A stretch of DNA of 64,000 bases from Maribacter sp. HTCC2170 (GTDB lineage Bacteria > Bacteroidota > Bacteroidia > Flavobacteriales > Flavobacteriaceae), in contig NC_014472.1 of NCBI RefSeq assembly GCF_000153165.2, forward strand, positions 1,609,501 to 1,673,500, read 5' to 3'. The position numbers were made by a program, and so were the translations under genes. The notes below the pieces were generated by a model. The model saw only the letters and a program-made list of their open reading frames with translations. It did not search any database and was not told where the DNA came from. Positions 13,647 to 20,881 of the stretch are shown here, piece after piece. Numbering within the stretch: position 1 is the stretch's first letter; the number at the start of each line of letters is the position of its first letter.

Positions 13647-14006
13647 ATGGGAGTAATCAAAGTAACCAATATCAGGGCGCATGCCCATCACGGGTGTTTG
13701 GATGAAGAAAGTATTATTGGTAGTGAATATCGAGTAGATATTACATTGCGCACAGATCTGAAAAAAGCCTCAATTTCTGACAATCTTATTGATACGGTGG
13801 ATTATGTTCATATAAACCACATTGTAAAGGAGGAAATGAACATTCCGTCAAAACTATTGGAGCATGTTGCTAATCGCATCATAGACCGTGTATTTCTCGA
13901 ATTGACTACAGTTGATAAAATAAAGGTGTCCGTCTCTAAAATAAACCCCCCAATAGGTGGTGATGTGGAAATGGTTACCGTTGTTTTAAGCTCAAAAAGA
14001 TCGTGA
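13647..14006 (+). CDS. folB: Dihydroneopterin aldolase
   Basis: At 119 residues this has the full length of FolB, which converts 7,8-dihydroneopterin to 6-hydroxymethyl-dihydropterin plus glycolaldehyde in cytoplasmic folate synthesis. The family signatures are present: HAHHGCLDEES near residues 12-22 (pterin-binding and catalytic Glu region), VDYVHINHIV with the conserved Tyr53, a SKLLEHVANRI segment, and Lys98 in VSKINPP at the position of the catalytic lysine. The reading frame begins at an ATG close behind a plausible -7 element. It stands alone between porP and the tRNA genes, so it is probably transcribed on its own. Family and function are assigned with high confidence. Confidence 0.93.
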   Translation: MGVIKVTNIRAHAHHGCLDEESIIGSEYRVDITLRTDLKKASISDNLIDTVDYVHINHIVKEEMNIPSKLLEHVANRIIDRVFLELTTVDKIKVSVSKINPPIGGDVEMVTVVLSSKRS

Positions 14007-14015
14007 TCAATATTT

Positions 14016-14045
14016 TTGAAACCTAAGAATAAGGTGCTACATTTG
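14016..14045 (+). promoter_or_regulatory. Promoter of the first tRNA-Cys gene
   Basis: TTG at 14016-14018, a 19-bp spacer and TACATTTG at 14038-14045 match the flavobacterial sigma-A consensus TTG-N17-19-TAnnTTTG completely. The -7 box ends 12 bp before the mature tRNA 5' end. Confidence 0.75.
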
Positions 14046-14057
14046 CACCACTAAAAT

Positions 14058-14128
14058 GGCATCGTGGCCGAGTGGCTAGGCACAGCTCTGCAAAAGCTTG
14101 TACAGCGGTTCGAATCCGCTCGATGCCT
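14058..14128 (+). tRNA. tRNA-Cys (GCA)
   Basis: The 71-nt sequence folds into a cloverleaf. The 7-bp acceptor stem pairs GGCATCG with CGATGCC, followed by a T discriminator. The D stem is GCC/GGC around GAGTGGCTA. The anticodon stem has four pairs plus a terminal C-T mismatch and a canonical loop CTGCAAA with T33 and anticodon GCA. The T arm AGCGG-TTCGAAT-CCGCT is perfect. CCA is not encoded. It has its own promoter and terminator. Confidence 0.95.
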
Positions 14129-14129
14129 C

Positions 14130-14163
14130 AAAAAGCTCTCTTAATATTTAAGGGGGCTTTTTT
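14130..14163 (+). terminator. Intrinsic terminator after tRNA-Cys 1
   Basis: A 15-bp stem (left arm 14130-14144, right arm 14148-14162, including two G-T pairs) encloses a 3-nt loop. The right arm runs into a T6 tract. It starts directly behind the tRNA 3' end and separates the two tRNA genes. Confidence 0.85.
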
Positions 14164-14183
14164 CAATATTTAAAATAAGAACT

Positions 14184-14191
14184 TACATTTG
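14184..14191 (+). promoter_or_regulatory. -7 element of the second tRNA-Cys gene
   Basis: TACATTTG at 14184-14191 is identical to the -7 box of the first tRNA gene and lies 13 bp before the second tRNA. No good TTG is present at -33 (the nearest is TTT at 14161-14163, 20-bp spacer, overlapping the previous terminator), so the promoter may be weaker. Confidence 0.5.
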
Positions 14192-14204
14192 CAATATTAA
14201 AAAA

Positions 14205-14276
14205 GGCATTGTGACTGAGTGGTTAGGCGAGGCCTCGCAAAGGCTTTTTACAGTGGTTCGAATCCACTCGATGCCT
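14205..14276 (+). tRNA. tRNA-Cys-like gene (GCA), atypical position 33 and D stem
   Basis: The 72-nt sequence keeps the acceptor pairing GGCATTG/CGATGCC (one T-G wobble), a perfect T arm GTGGTTCGAATCCAC and T discriminator. The anticodon stem AGGCC/GGCTT encloses the 7-nt loop TCGCAAA, which gives anticodon GCA, but position 33 is C where nearly all tRNAs have U. The D stem ACT/GGC has an A-C mismatch and a wobble. It appears to be a diverged duplicate of the upstream tRNA-Cys. A shifted reading with anticodon CGC would break the stem. Whether it is charged and functional cannot be told from sequence. Confidence 0.75.
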
Positions 14277-14277
14277 C

Positions 14278-14308
14278 AAAAAAACCTCTTTAAACAGAGG
14301 TTTTTTTT
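14278..14308. terminator. Bidirectional intrinsic terminator
   Basis: A7CCTCT (14278-14289) pairs with AGAGG-T7 (from 14296) around a 6-nt loop and is followed by T8. The A tract on the left and T tract on the right let it act in both directions. It ends the second tRNA on the plus strand and the lysE-type gene, which ends at 14328, on the minus strand. Confidence 0.85.
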
Positions 14309-14327
14309 ATTTCTGGTTTTCTTGCAG

Positions 14328-15002
14328 CTATTCTCTAATCTGCTCTATTTTTTCAATTCCCTTTTCAATATTGAATTTATCCTTTGGTAAGAAACCTTTT
14401 GTAATAAGCACCAACCCACAAATGATCAATATTATCCCAAGGCCTTTTTTTATTTGGGAAATCAACTTATGTGTTAGCTTACGTTTTAATTGTTTGGCCA
14501 ATAGTATTTTAAATATATCCGTGGCTAAATAAGCGCCTAGCATTGTGCCAAAAAACACAAGAATACGATTAGGGTCATTATCTAAACTAGGTCCTACAAC
14601 TATAATTATTCCCAGCCAAAAAACAAGTACGCCAATATTTATGAAATTCAATAAAAAACCTTTTACAAAAAGACTTATATAATCACCTTTTTTTGTTCTT
14701 AATGAAGGTTTATCTTTTTTTATATCAGTTTTAAAATAGGTTGTGATTCCATAAACCAATAGAATAACTCCTCCAAAAACATAAAGTCCTGGCTGATTGC
14801 TTAGGTTTTCCAATAACTGAAAACTACTGAAATAAGCCACTACAAGAAAAAGAATGTCAGCGAGAATAACTCCAAGATCAAAAACTAAAGCCGCCCTAAA
14901 TCCTTTGACCGCGCTTGTTTCAAGTAAGACAAAAAAAACAGGCCCAATCATAAAGCTTAATAAAAAGCCCAATGGAATCGCTCCCTGAATATCTTCTAAC
15001 AT
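14328..15002 (-). CDS. LysE/RhtB family amino-acid exporter
   Basis: The 224-residue integral membrane protein has about six hydrophobic segments. The N-terminal pattern, a short helix followed by GFLLSFMIGPVFF near residues 12-24 and KGFRAALVFDLGVILAD, is typical of LysE-type translocators, which export amino acids or related metabolites across the inner membrane. A second conserved piece, FVKGFLLNFINIGVLVFWLG near residues 112-131, corresponds to the family's GFLxNxxNP region. The substrate cannot be predicted. It follows the DUF2807 gene with a 9-bp gap, so both are probably on one transcript that ends at the bidirectional terminator. Confidence 0.85.
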   Translation of the reverse strand: MLEDIQGAIPLGFLLSFMIGPVFFVLLETSAVKGFRAALVFDLGVILADILFLVVAYFSSFQLLENLSNQPGLYVFGGVILLVYGITTYFKTDIKKDKPSLRTKKGDYISLFVKGFLLNFINIGVLVFWLGIIIVVGPSLDNDPNRILVFFGTMLGAYLATDIFKILLAKQLKRKLTHKLISQIKKGLGIILIICGLVLITKGFLPKDKFNIEKGIEKIEQIRE

Positions 15003-15011
15003 CTGCGTGCT

Positions 15012-15692
15012 TTACATTCTAGTAATTATACCACCAAAAACCGTTTTTTCGTCCATTTTTGTGGGATCACCATAAACCAACACCTCACCACCTGCTTTTA
15101 CCGTGGCTTTTACATAATTGGTAGCATAAATTTCTGCTTTGGAACCAGCATTAACATTTATGGTTGAAAACTTTGTAATCAGCTCCTTTCCTTGGTAGAC
15201 TCCTCCTGTATTTATTGCTACATCCTGCAAATCTGCACTACCAAAAGTTTCAATCACACCACCAGTAACCGTTTTTACCAAAAGTTGCTCAACTTCGGCA
15301 CTTATAGATAATTCACCCCCTTCTTGGGCCTTTAATTCTAAAACATCTTGTTGAATGGGTTCTTTTGAAGAAATTTTTGCGTCTTCATTTACATCTATCA
15401 CTACTAACTTATTGGTATAATAAACATCAATAAATGTTCTATAACCACTAAACAGTTTTGTAATCTGCATGCGTATTTTTAAAACCCCATCGTTATTGAT
15501 GATAGCTACATTCTTGGTGTTTACTCCAGTTATAACCGCCTTGTTCTCAGATCCCTTTATTAGATTAATAGATAATCCATCAAAAGCCTTGATTTCTGAA
15601 AATGGTTGAAGTTCTTGGGTTATTTTTTCGTCTTGAGCTACTGTTGTTTGTGTTGTAAACAAGAGCAACAAAAGCCAAACCAAATTTTTCAT
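15012..15692 (-). CDS. Secreted DUF2807 (head GIN domain) protein
   Basis: The mature part is rich in short beta strands with the pattern of the DUF2807 'putative auto-transporter adhesin, head GIN domain': FSEIKAFDGLSINLIKGSENKAV, then repeated rungs such as KTVTGGVIETFGSADLQ and INTGGVYQG. The fold is expected to be a right-handed beta helix exported to the periplasm or surface. Its function is unknown. I chose the ATG at 15692 because it opens directly into a signal peptide (MKNLVWLLLLLFTTQTTVAQ). An in-frame ATG 13 codons upstream at 15731 would put charged residues in front of the signal. It leads the LysE-type gene. Confidence 0.85.
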   Translation of the reverse strand: MKNLVWLLLLLFTTQTTVAQDEKITQELQPFSEIKAFDGLSINLIKGSENKAVITGVNTKNVAIINNDGVLKIRMQITKLFSGYRTFIDVYYTNKLVVIDVNEDAKISSKEPIQQDVLELKAQEGGELSISAEVEQLLVKTVTGGVIETFGSADLQDVAINTGGVYQGKELITKFSTINVNAGSKAEIYATNYVKATVKAGGEVLVYGDPTKMDEKTVFGGIITRM

Positions 15693-15752
15693 TGTTTCAG
15701 TTTTTAGGTATTTTCTTACTAACTTAAACAAAATCTATTCCAAAAGAGGTAT

Positions 15753-17942
15753 TTATTCGTTCTTTCCGATGAGTGAAAAGTCAAGATGACGTTTAATTAA
15801 ATCTGTATTTTTTACCATTACAATGACTTCATCACCTAATTGATATGTATTCTTAGTTCTTTCACCAACAATAGCGTATTGTTTTTCATCAAAGATATAA
15901 TAATCACCTTTTATATCTCGTATCCTAACCATACCTTCACACTTGTTCTCAATAATCTCCACATAAATACCCCATTCGGTAACACCAGAGATAACACCTA
16001 TAAACTCTTTATCTTGATGGTCTTGCATGAATTTTATCTGCATATATTTAATAGAATCGCGCTCGGCGTTAGCCGCTAGGTTTTCCATATCTGAAGAGTG
16101 CTTGCATTTATCCTCGTAAATCTCTTCTTTAGCGGATTTACCCTCATCTAAATAATGCTGCAGTAATCTATGCACCATAACATCTGGATATCGGCGAATA
16201 GGTGAGGTAAAATGCGAGTAGTAATCAAAGGCTAAACCATAATGCCCAATATTATCTGTTGTATAAATTGCCTTACTCATACTTCGTATAGCCAAGGTAT
16301 CTACTAAATTCTGTTCTTTTTGACCTTTAACATCCTCAAGAAGCTGGTTTAAAGAAGCACTGATCGATTTTTTATCCTTAAAGTTAAGTTTATGCCCAAA
16401 CCTAGAGATAATACCATTTAAAGCCATTAATTTTTCCTCATTTGGATCATCATGGATTCTATAAATAAAGGTTTTCTTAGGTTTTTGTTTTCCTATAAAC
16501 TCGGCCACTTTTCTATTGGCCAATAACATAAATTCCTCAATTAATTTGTTAGCATCTTTAGCTTCCTTAAAATAAACACTTTCAGGCTCATTGTTCTTAT
16601 TTAGATTGAACCTTACTTCAACTTTATCAAATGAAATTGCACCTTGCTGCATTCTCTTTGAACGCATAATCTTTGCTAACCTATCTAATGTTAAAGTGGC
16701 ATTTACAATATCCTCAGAAACAGAATACCCATTTCCTCTTATTGATATTTCGTTAGGAATACTTCCATTTCCATTTTCAATAATATATTGCGCTTCTTCA
16801 TAAGCAAACCGCTCATTTGAATCTATTACTGTTCTACCAAACCATTGATTCTTTATAATCGCCTTATCATCTAATTCAAAAATGGCGGAAAACGTGTATT
16901 TTTCCTCATTAGGCCTTAACGAACATGCATTATTGGATAATACTTCAGGCAACATAGGAACCACTCTATCCACGAGATATACTGAAGTTGCCCTATCATA
17001 AGCTTCCTCGTCTAGAATAGTATCCGGTTTTAAATAATGAGATACATCTGCAATATGAATACCAATTTCATAATTTCCGTTCTCTAAAATTTCAAATGAA
17101 AGTGCATCATCAAAATCCTTGGCATCTTTAGGATCAATTGTAAAGGTAAGCACCTCTCTCATGTCCCTTCTTTTAGCAATTTCCTCTGCTTTTATTGAGG
17201 TATCCAGTGTATTGGCATATTGCTCAACTTCATAAGGAAATTCATAAGGTAAACCATACTCCGCTAAAATGGAATGTATCTCTGTATGATGTTCACCTGG
17301 TTTACCAAGAATACTTGTAATAGTTCCAAAAGGTGAACTTGCTTTATCTGGCCATTCAGTAATTTCAACAACAACCTTATCACCATCCTCAGCTTTACCT
17401 ATTTTTTCTTTTGGAACAAAAATATCAGTATACATTCTAAAATCCGATGGTCTTATAAAAGCAAAGGTCTTTTGCATGTCTACAATACCAACAAAAGTGG
17501 TTTTATTTCTTTTCACCACCTTGGTTATTTCACCTTCTAGTTTCTTACCGTTTCTTCTTGGAAATATATATACCTCTACAGTATCTTTATGAAAGGCTTT
17601 TCTTAATTTATTGAACGGAACAAAAACATCTTCATCCATTCCTTCTATAACTATATAAGCATTTCCTCTACCTGTAATATCAACAATACCAGTATGATAG
17701 GTTTTAGTGGACGCTGTTGCTTTAAAATGTCCTCTAGTTTCTTCTAAAATTCTCTTTGATTCTTTGAGTTCGGTAAGTTTTTTTATTAATTGATTACGTT
17801 CATTGGCGTCATTAACACCAATTCTGGCGGCAATTTGTTTATATGTAAAGCTTTTTTTTGGTTCTTTTTCAAGTACTGTAAAAATTCCTTTTGTTATTTC
17901 GTTTTTTCTATGGTTTCTAGCTTTTTTCTTTTTCTTGGACAT
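15753..17942 (-). CDS. rnr: Ribonuclease R
   Basis: The 729-residue protein has the RNase II/R architecture: a basic, lysine-rich N-terminus with a helix-turn-helix-like segment (residues ~15-70), cold-shock OB domains (~75-235), the RNB catalytic domain (~250-580) with the acidic metal-binding cluster DPKDAKDFDDALS near 270, and a C-terminal S1 domain (~640-725). It degrades structured RNA 3' to 5' in the cytoplasm and helps in rRNA and mRNA quality control. The gene faces left from a long AT-rich divergent gap. Length and motifs are normal for the family. Confidence 0.95.
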   Translation of the reverse strand: MSKKKKKARNHRKNEITKGIFTVLEKEPKKSFTYKQIAARIGVNDANERNQLIKKLTELKESKRILEETRGHFKATASTKTYHTGIVDITGRGNAYIVIEGMDEDVFVPFNKLRKAFHKDTVEVYIFPRRNGKKLEGEITKVVKRNKTTFVGIVDMQKTFAFIRPSDFRMYTDIFVPKEKIGKAEDGDKVVVEITEWPDKASSPFGTITSILGKPGEHHTEIHSILAEYGLPYEFPYEVEQYANTLDTSIKAEEIAKRRDMREVLTFTIDPKDAKDFDDALSFEILENGNYEIGIHIADVSHYLKPDTILDEEAYDRATSVYLVDRVVPMLPEVLSNNACSLRPNEEKYTFSAIFELDDKAIIKNQWFGRTVIDSNERFAYEEAQYIIENGNGSIPNEISIRGNGYSVSEDIVNATLTLDRLAKIMRSKRMQQGAISFDKVEVRFNLNKNNEPESVYFKEAKDANKLIEEFMLLANRKVAEFIGKQKPKKTFIYRIHDDPNEEKLMALNGIISRFGHKLNFKDKKSISASLNQLLEDVKGQKEQNLVDTLAIRSMSKAIYTTDNIGHYGLAFDYYSHFTSPIRRYPDVMVHRLLQHYLDEGKSAKEEIYEDKCKHSSDMENLAANAERDSIKYMQIKFMQDHQDKEFIGVISGVTEWGIYVEIIENKCEGMVRIRDIKGDYYIFDEKQYAIVGERTKNTYQLGDEVIVMVKNTDLIKRHLDFSLIGKNE

Positions 17943-18502
17943 TAAAATTTTTATTTGAACGGAAAATTACAAATTATAATCCAGTAGATATATTTTGTAT
18001 ACTTTCCTTAAAGTTTATTTGATAATTTATTAGTTATCAACTAATATTATATATATCCATATTTTTTCTTTTAAATTAAAAAACAAAATGATGGTTATGA
18101 TAGTATGTTAATAGTTGATATAAAAAATGTATTAAAAATACTTTTATATGATTTTGGTATTTTATCTACATCTTATTAGAGGTTTTCTTTGCTTTTAATC
18201 AGTCATTTATAATTGTTATCAATAGTGGTTGATAACCTATTTCAACATAAATTTATTGATAAGTTAGTATTTACAAATTGTTAATTAATTAGATATTTAA
18301 CTTAATATCTTTCTGTTATTATTTTAGAAGTAAATTCTTTTCTTACCAAATAGTTTTGTAAGACAAAATTGAAGATTAAAAACAAAATTTAATTACTACT
18401 TTTTTTAGTTTAATTATAAACAAGTTAGTAAGTGATATTGGTAAGTTAATAACAATGTATTAGAATACATTCTAAACTATAAACGTCAATACTTTCCATT
18501 TG
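17943..18502. other. AT-rich divergent intergenic region with DnaA-box-like nonamers; candidate oriC
   Basis: This gap between divergent rnr and rpiB has no plausible gene. Six nonamers close to the DnaA box TTATCCACA occur within 230 bp: TTATCAACT (18034, plus), ATATCAACT (18114-18122, minus), TTATCTACA (18162-18170, plus, one mismatch), TTATCAATA (18216, plus), TTATCAACC (18227-18235, minus) and TTATCAATA (18254-18262, minus). Two of them form the inverted repeat GTTATCAA-N6-TTGATAAC at 18215-18236. The rest is long A/T runs. Lines sampled by eye suggest that minus-strand genes to the left are more C-rich on the plus strand than those to the right. DnaA clusters in an AT-rich gap are the hallmark of bacterial origins, but no box is perfect, so this is a hypothesis. 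Confidence 0.4.
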
Positions 18503-18521
18503 TTGTTAATAACAATGTATT
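18445..18521. repeat. 17-bp direct repeat before rpiB
   Basis: GTTAATAACAATGTATT occurs exactly at 18445-18461 and again at 18505-18521, 60 bp apart. The second copy is part of the symmetric TTGTTA-A-TAACAA (18503-18515) and fills the spacer of the rpiB promoter, so a bound regulator could block transcription. Confidence 0.7.
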
Positions 18522-18531
18522 TGTACATTTG
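18503..18531 (+). promoter_or_regulatory. rpiB promoter
   Basis: TTG at 18503-18505, an 18-bp spacer and TACATTTG at 18524-18531 match the flavobacterial consensus perfectly. It lies inside the longest possible rpiB reading frame (from 18500), which argues that translation starts at the later ATG at 18554. Confidence 0.75.
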
Positions 18532-18553
18532 TGGTAAACTCACTCTTACAAAA

Positions 18554-18985
18554 ATGAAAATTTCAATAGGTAATGATCATGCGGGAACCGAATATAAATT
18601 AGCTATAATCGGCCTTTTAAAATCAATGAATATAGAAGTTAGCAATTATGGTACCGATGGTACTGATAGTGTTGATTATCCTGATTTTGTACATCCAGTG
18701 GCTAAAGATGTAGAGGAAGGAAAAGTGAATTATGGTATAATTATATGTGGAAGTGGCAATGGTGCTTCAATGACGGCGAATAAACATCAAAAGATACGAT
18801 GTGCACTTTGTTGGAATAAAGAAATTGTTCAACTTGCCCGTGAACATAACGATGCTAATATATTAAGCCTTCCAGCACGGTTTCTTTCACTAGCTCAGGC
18901 CTTGGAAATGGTAAAGGTTTTCTTGAACACTAAATTTGAAGGAGGTAGACATGAACGACGTATCGAAAAAATAGCATGTTCTTGA
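18554..18985 (+). CDS. rpiB: Ribose-5-phosphate isomerase B
   Basis: The 143-residue protein belongs to the RpiB/LacAB isomerases, which interconvert ribose-5-phosphate and ribulose-5-phosphate in the pentose phosphate pathway. Seen in the sequence are GNDHAG at residues 6-11 (phosphate/substrate loop), the catalytic Cys65 in IIICGSGNGASM, and the conserved ANKHQKIRCAL segment. I chose the ATG at 18554 because homologues begin with MKI-x-x-GNDHAG and because a perfect promoter ends at 18531. Starting at 18500 would place the promoter inside the gene. It is followed 52 bp later by the CDF transporter. Confidence 0.93.
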   Translation: MKISIGNDHAGTEYKLAIIGLLKSMNIEVSNYGTDGTDSVDYPDFVHPVAKDVEEGKVNYGIIICGSGNGASMTANKHQKIRCALCWNKEIVQLAREHNDANILSLPARFLSLAQALEMVKVFLNTKFEGGRHERRIEKIACS

Positions 18986-19037
18986 TTTAATCTATTTGAT
19001 ACAGGAACCTGTTTGTTTTATATTACTTTTTTAATCA

Positions 19038-19949
19038 ATGGCACATAACCACAATCATTCCCATGCCCATACAGAGTTAAAAGGTAAAAACCTTCTTATT
19101 TCTATTTTTCTTAATATTCTTATCACTGTTTCTCAGGTGATAGGAGGGTTAATTTCCGGTAGCTTATCATTATTATCTGATGCCTTGCATAATTTCAGTG
19201 ATGTATTATCACTTATTGTTAGTTACGGGGCAACACTTCTCTCTAAAAAGAAAGCATCAAGTAATAAAACATTTGGTTATAAACGAGCAGAAATAATAGC
19301 TGCGTTCGTAAATGCATCAACATTGATTATTGTGGCCGTTATTTTGATTATTGAGGCTATCGAACGTTTTATGGAACCACGGGAAATTGAATCTGACTTA
19401 GTTATATGGTTATCTCTTTTAGGAATTGCAGCAAACGGTTTTAGTGTTTTATTATTGAAAAAAGACGCTGATCGTAATATGAACATGAAATCAGCTTATT
19501 TACATCTATTGACCGATATGATGGCCTCAGTTGCTGTTTTAGTTGGTGGGTTGTTAATGAAATTTTATCAAATGTATTGGGTTGACCCAACATTGACATT
19601 GGTTATTGCTTTATATCTTATTTATATGGGGTACGATCTTTTAAAAGAATCTACCAAAGTTTTAATGCTGTTTACCCCAAATACCATTCATGTAAAAAAT
19701 ATAGTAGAGACCATAAGTAAAATAAACCCCATTAAAAATGTTCACCATGTGCATATTTGGCAATTGAATGAAGATGAGGTTCATCTTGAGGCCCATATAG
19801 ATTTCTTGGAGGACATTAAGATTTCAGAATTTGATGTTGTTCTAGATAAAATAGAAGAAGAAATGTATCATAAATATGGAATAAACCATGTTAATATTCA
19901 ACCGGAATTTGGAAAATGTGATGCTAAACAAATTATAGTTCAAGACTAA
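19038..19949 (+). CDS. Cation diffusion facilitator (zinc-type) exporter
   Basis: The 303-residue CDF protein has a His-rich N-terminus (HNHNHSHAH, residues 3-11), six membrane helices and a C-terminal cytoplasmic domain (~215-300). Both halves of transport site A are visible: H51-x3-D55 with D48 in LLSDALHNFSD, and a HLLTD motif in the fifth helix. These HxxxD pairs are typical of Zn2+-selective members such as ZitB and CzcD, which export Zn2+, Co2+ or Cd2+ against protons. The C-terminal HHVHIWQLNEDEVHLEAHI is the usual metal-binding ferredoxin-like fold. The gene is 2 bp upstream of an acetyltransferase gene and probably co-transcribed with it. Confidence 0.92.
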   Translation: MAHNHNHSHAHTELKGKNLLISIFLNILITVSQVIGGLISGSLSLLSDALHNFSDVLSLIVSYGATLLSKKKASSNKTFGYKRAEIIAAFVNASTLIIVAVILIIEAIERFMEPREIESDLVIWLSLLGIAANGFSVLLLKKDADRNMNMKSAYLHLLTDMMASVAVLVGGLLMKFYQMYWVDPTLTLVIALYLIYMGYDLLKESTKVLMLFTPNTIHVKNIVETISKINPIKNVHHVHIWQLNEDEVHLEAHIDFLEDIKISEFDVVLDKIEEEMYHKYGINHVNIQPEFGKCDAKQIIVQD

Positions 19950-19951
19950 AG

Positions 19952-20392
19952 ATGGTTATTACTACAAAAAAATTTAATGAATTAACGAATAGTGAATTGT
20001 ACGGAATACTTCAATTACGCTCAGAAGTATTTGTTGTGGAGCAGGACTGTGTATACCAAGACCTAGATGGAAAAGACCAAAAAGCTGTTCATATACTTGG
20101 GATAAAGGACCAAAAGGTTGTTGCTTATACGAGGATTTTTAAACCAGGTGATTATTTTAATGAGGCAAGCATCGGTAGAGTGGTTGTTAAAGAAAATGAA
20201 CGAAAATATGGTTATGGCTATGATATAATGAACGCTTCAATAAAGGCCGTTCAAGATAATTTCAATAAAACAACAATTCATCTTTCTGCCCAAACCTATC
20301 TAAAAAAATTCTATAATTCTTTAGGGTTTAAGGAAATAGGAGAAGAATATCTTGAGGATGGTATTCCTCATATAGGAATGTTGAGAAAATAG
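19952..20392 (+). CDS. GNAT family N-acetyltransferase, ElaA-like
   Basis: The 146-residue protein matches the ElaA branch of the GNAT superfamily. It opens with a FNELTNSELYGILQLRSEVFVVEQ-type segment, where LRxxVFVVEQ is the ElaA signature, followed by CVYQDLDGKD. The acetyl-CoA loop region is IGRVVVKENERKYGYGYDIMN near residues 70-90, and the C-terminal strand is FYNSLGFKEIGEEYLEDGIPHIGM. The substrate of ElaA-like enzymes is not established. The gene starts 2 bp after the CDF stop and ends 9 bp before a convergent minus-strand gene. Confidence 0.88.
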   Translation: MVITTKKFNELTNSELYGILQLRSEVFVVEQDCVYQDLDGKDQKAVHILGIKDQKVVAYTRIFKPGDYFNEASIGRVVVKENERKYGYGYDIMNASIKAVQDNFNKTTIHLSAQTYLKKFYNSLGFKEIGEEYLEDGIPHIGMLRK

Positions 20393-20401
20393 ATAAAACC
20401 T

Positions 20402-20776
20402 TTATATTCTAATAGGTGATTTGTTGCTCAAGTTAATGTCCTCGAGCATGTTCTCGGTAAACTTATAGTGCCCTTTTGTGGTTATTATCCTAAATCTATT
20501 TGATTTTAATCTACTTAGGGCATCTAAAAACAACCATTTAGATTTTAAAAGCAATGGCTTTTCTGATTTAAGACTAATCTCAAAAATATATTTCATTCCA
20601 TTTTTAAGCGCCACTATATCTGGGGTTATCTTAACATCGCTACCTACCTTAGCGTATGATTTAGGGGTTTCATAACCATCAATATCCGCTTTTATGCTTT
20701 CAAAACCGGTAGCTTCCAAATGATGAATGGATTTTTCTAAAAATTCCTTATTTGCTGATTTTTCTAAACTAATCAT
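20402..20776 (-). CDS. Conserved hypothetical protein, possible PD-(D/E)xK-like fold
   Basis: I do not recognise this 124-residue soluble protein. It starts with a helical segment (SANKEFLEKSIHHLEATGF), followed by ITPDIVALKNGMKYIFEIS in the middle. The Pro-Asp followed about 13 residues later by a Glu on a hydrophobic strand resembles the core of PD-(D/E)xK nuclease-fold proteins, but the expected 'E-x-K' reads E-I-S with a Lys two residues later, so catalytic activity is doubtful. There is no signal peptide. It is an isolated gene facing the acetyltransferase. Codon pattern and clean frame support a real gene. Confidence 0.6.
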   Translation of the reverse strand: MISLEKSANKEFLEKSIHHLEATGFESIKADIDGYETPKSYAKVGSDVKITPDIVALKNGMKYIFEISLKSEKPLLLKSKWLFLDALSRLKSNRFRIITTKGHYKFTENMLEDINLSNKSPIRI

Positions 20777-20881
20777 AGGTAAAAGATAGTTGAAAAATCT
20801 AACAGCAGCAAATTTTATACGTTGATTAACAGTGAATTATAATATAATATTTAATGGAAAATCAAGCGAACAACAATAGAT

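Noticed and set aside
14205-14276. Second tRNA read as tRNA-Ala with anticodon CGC.
   Set aside because: The shift would destroy the anticodon stem (C-A at its closing pair), while the GCA reading keeps a 5-bp stem and 7-nt loop.
18986-19037. Hairpin ACAGG-AA-CCTGT followed by T-rich DNA after rpiB as a terminator.
   Set aside because: The loop of two bases is too short and the T tract is interrupted. rpiB and the CDF gene may be co-transcribed.
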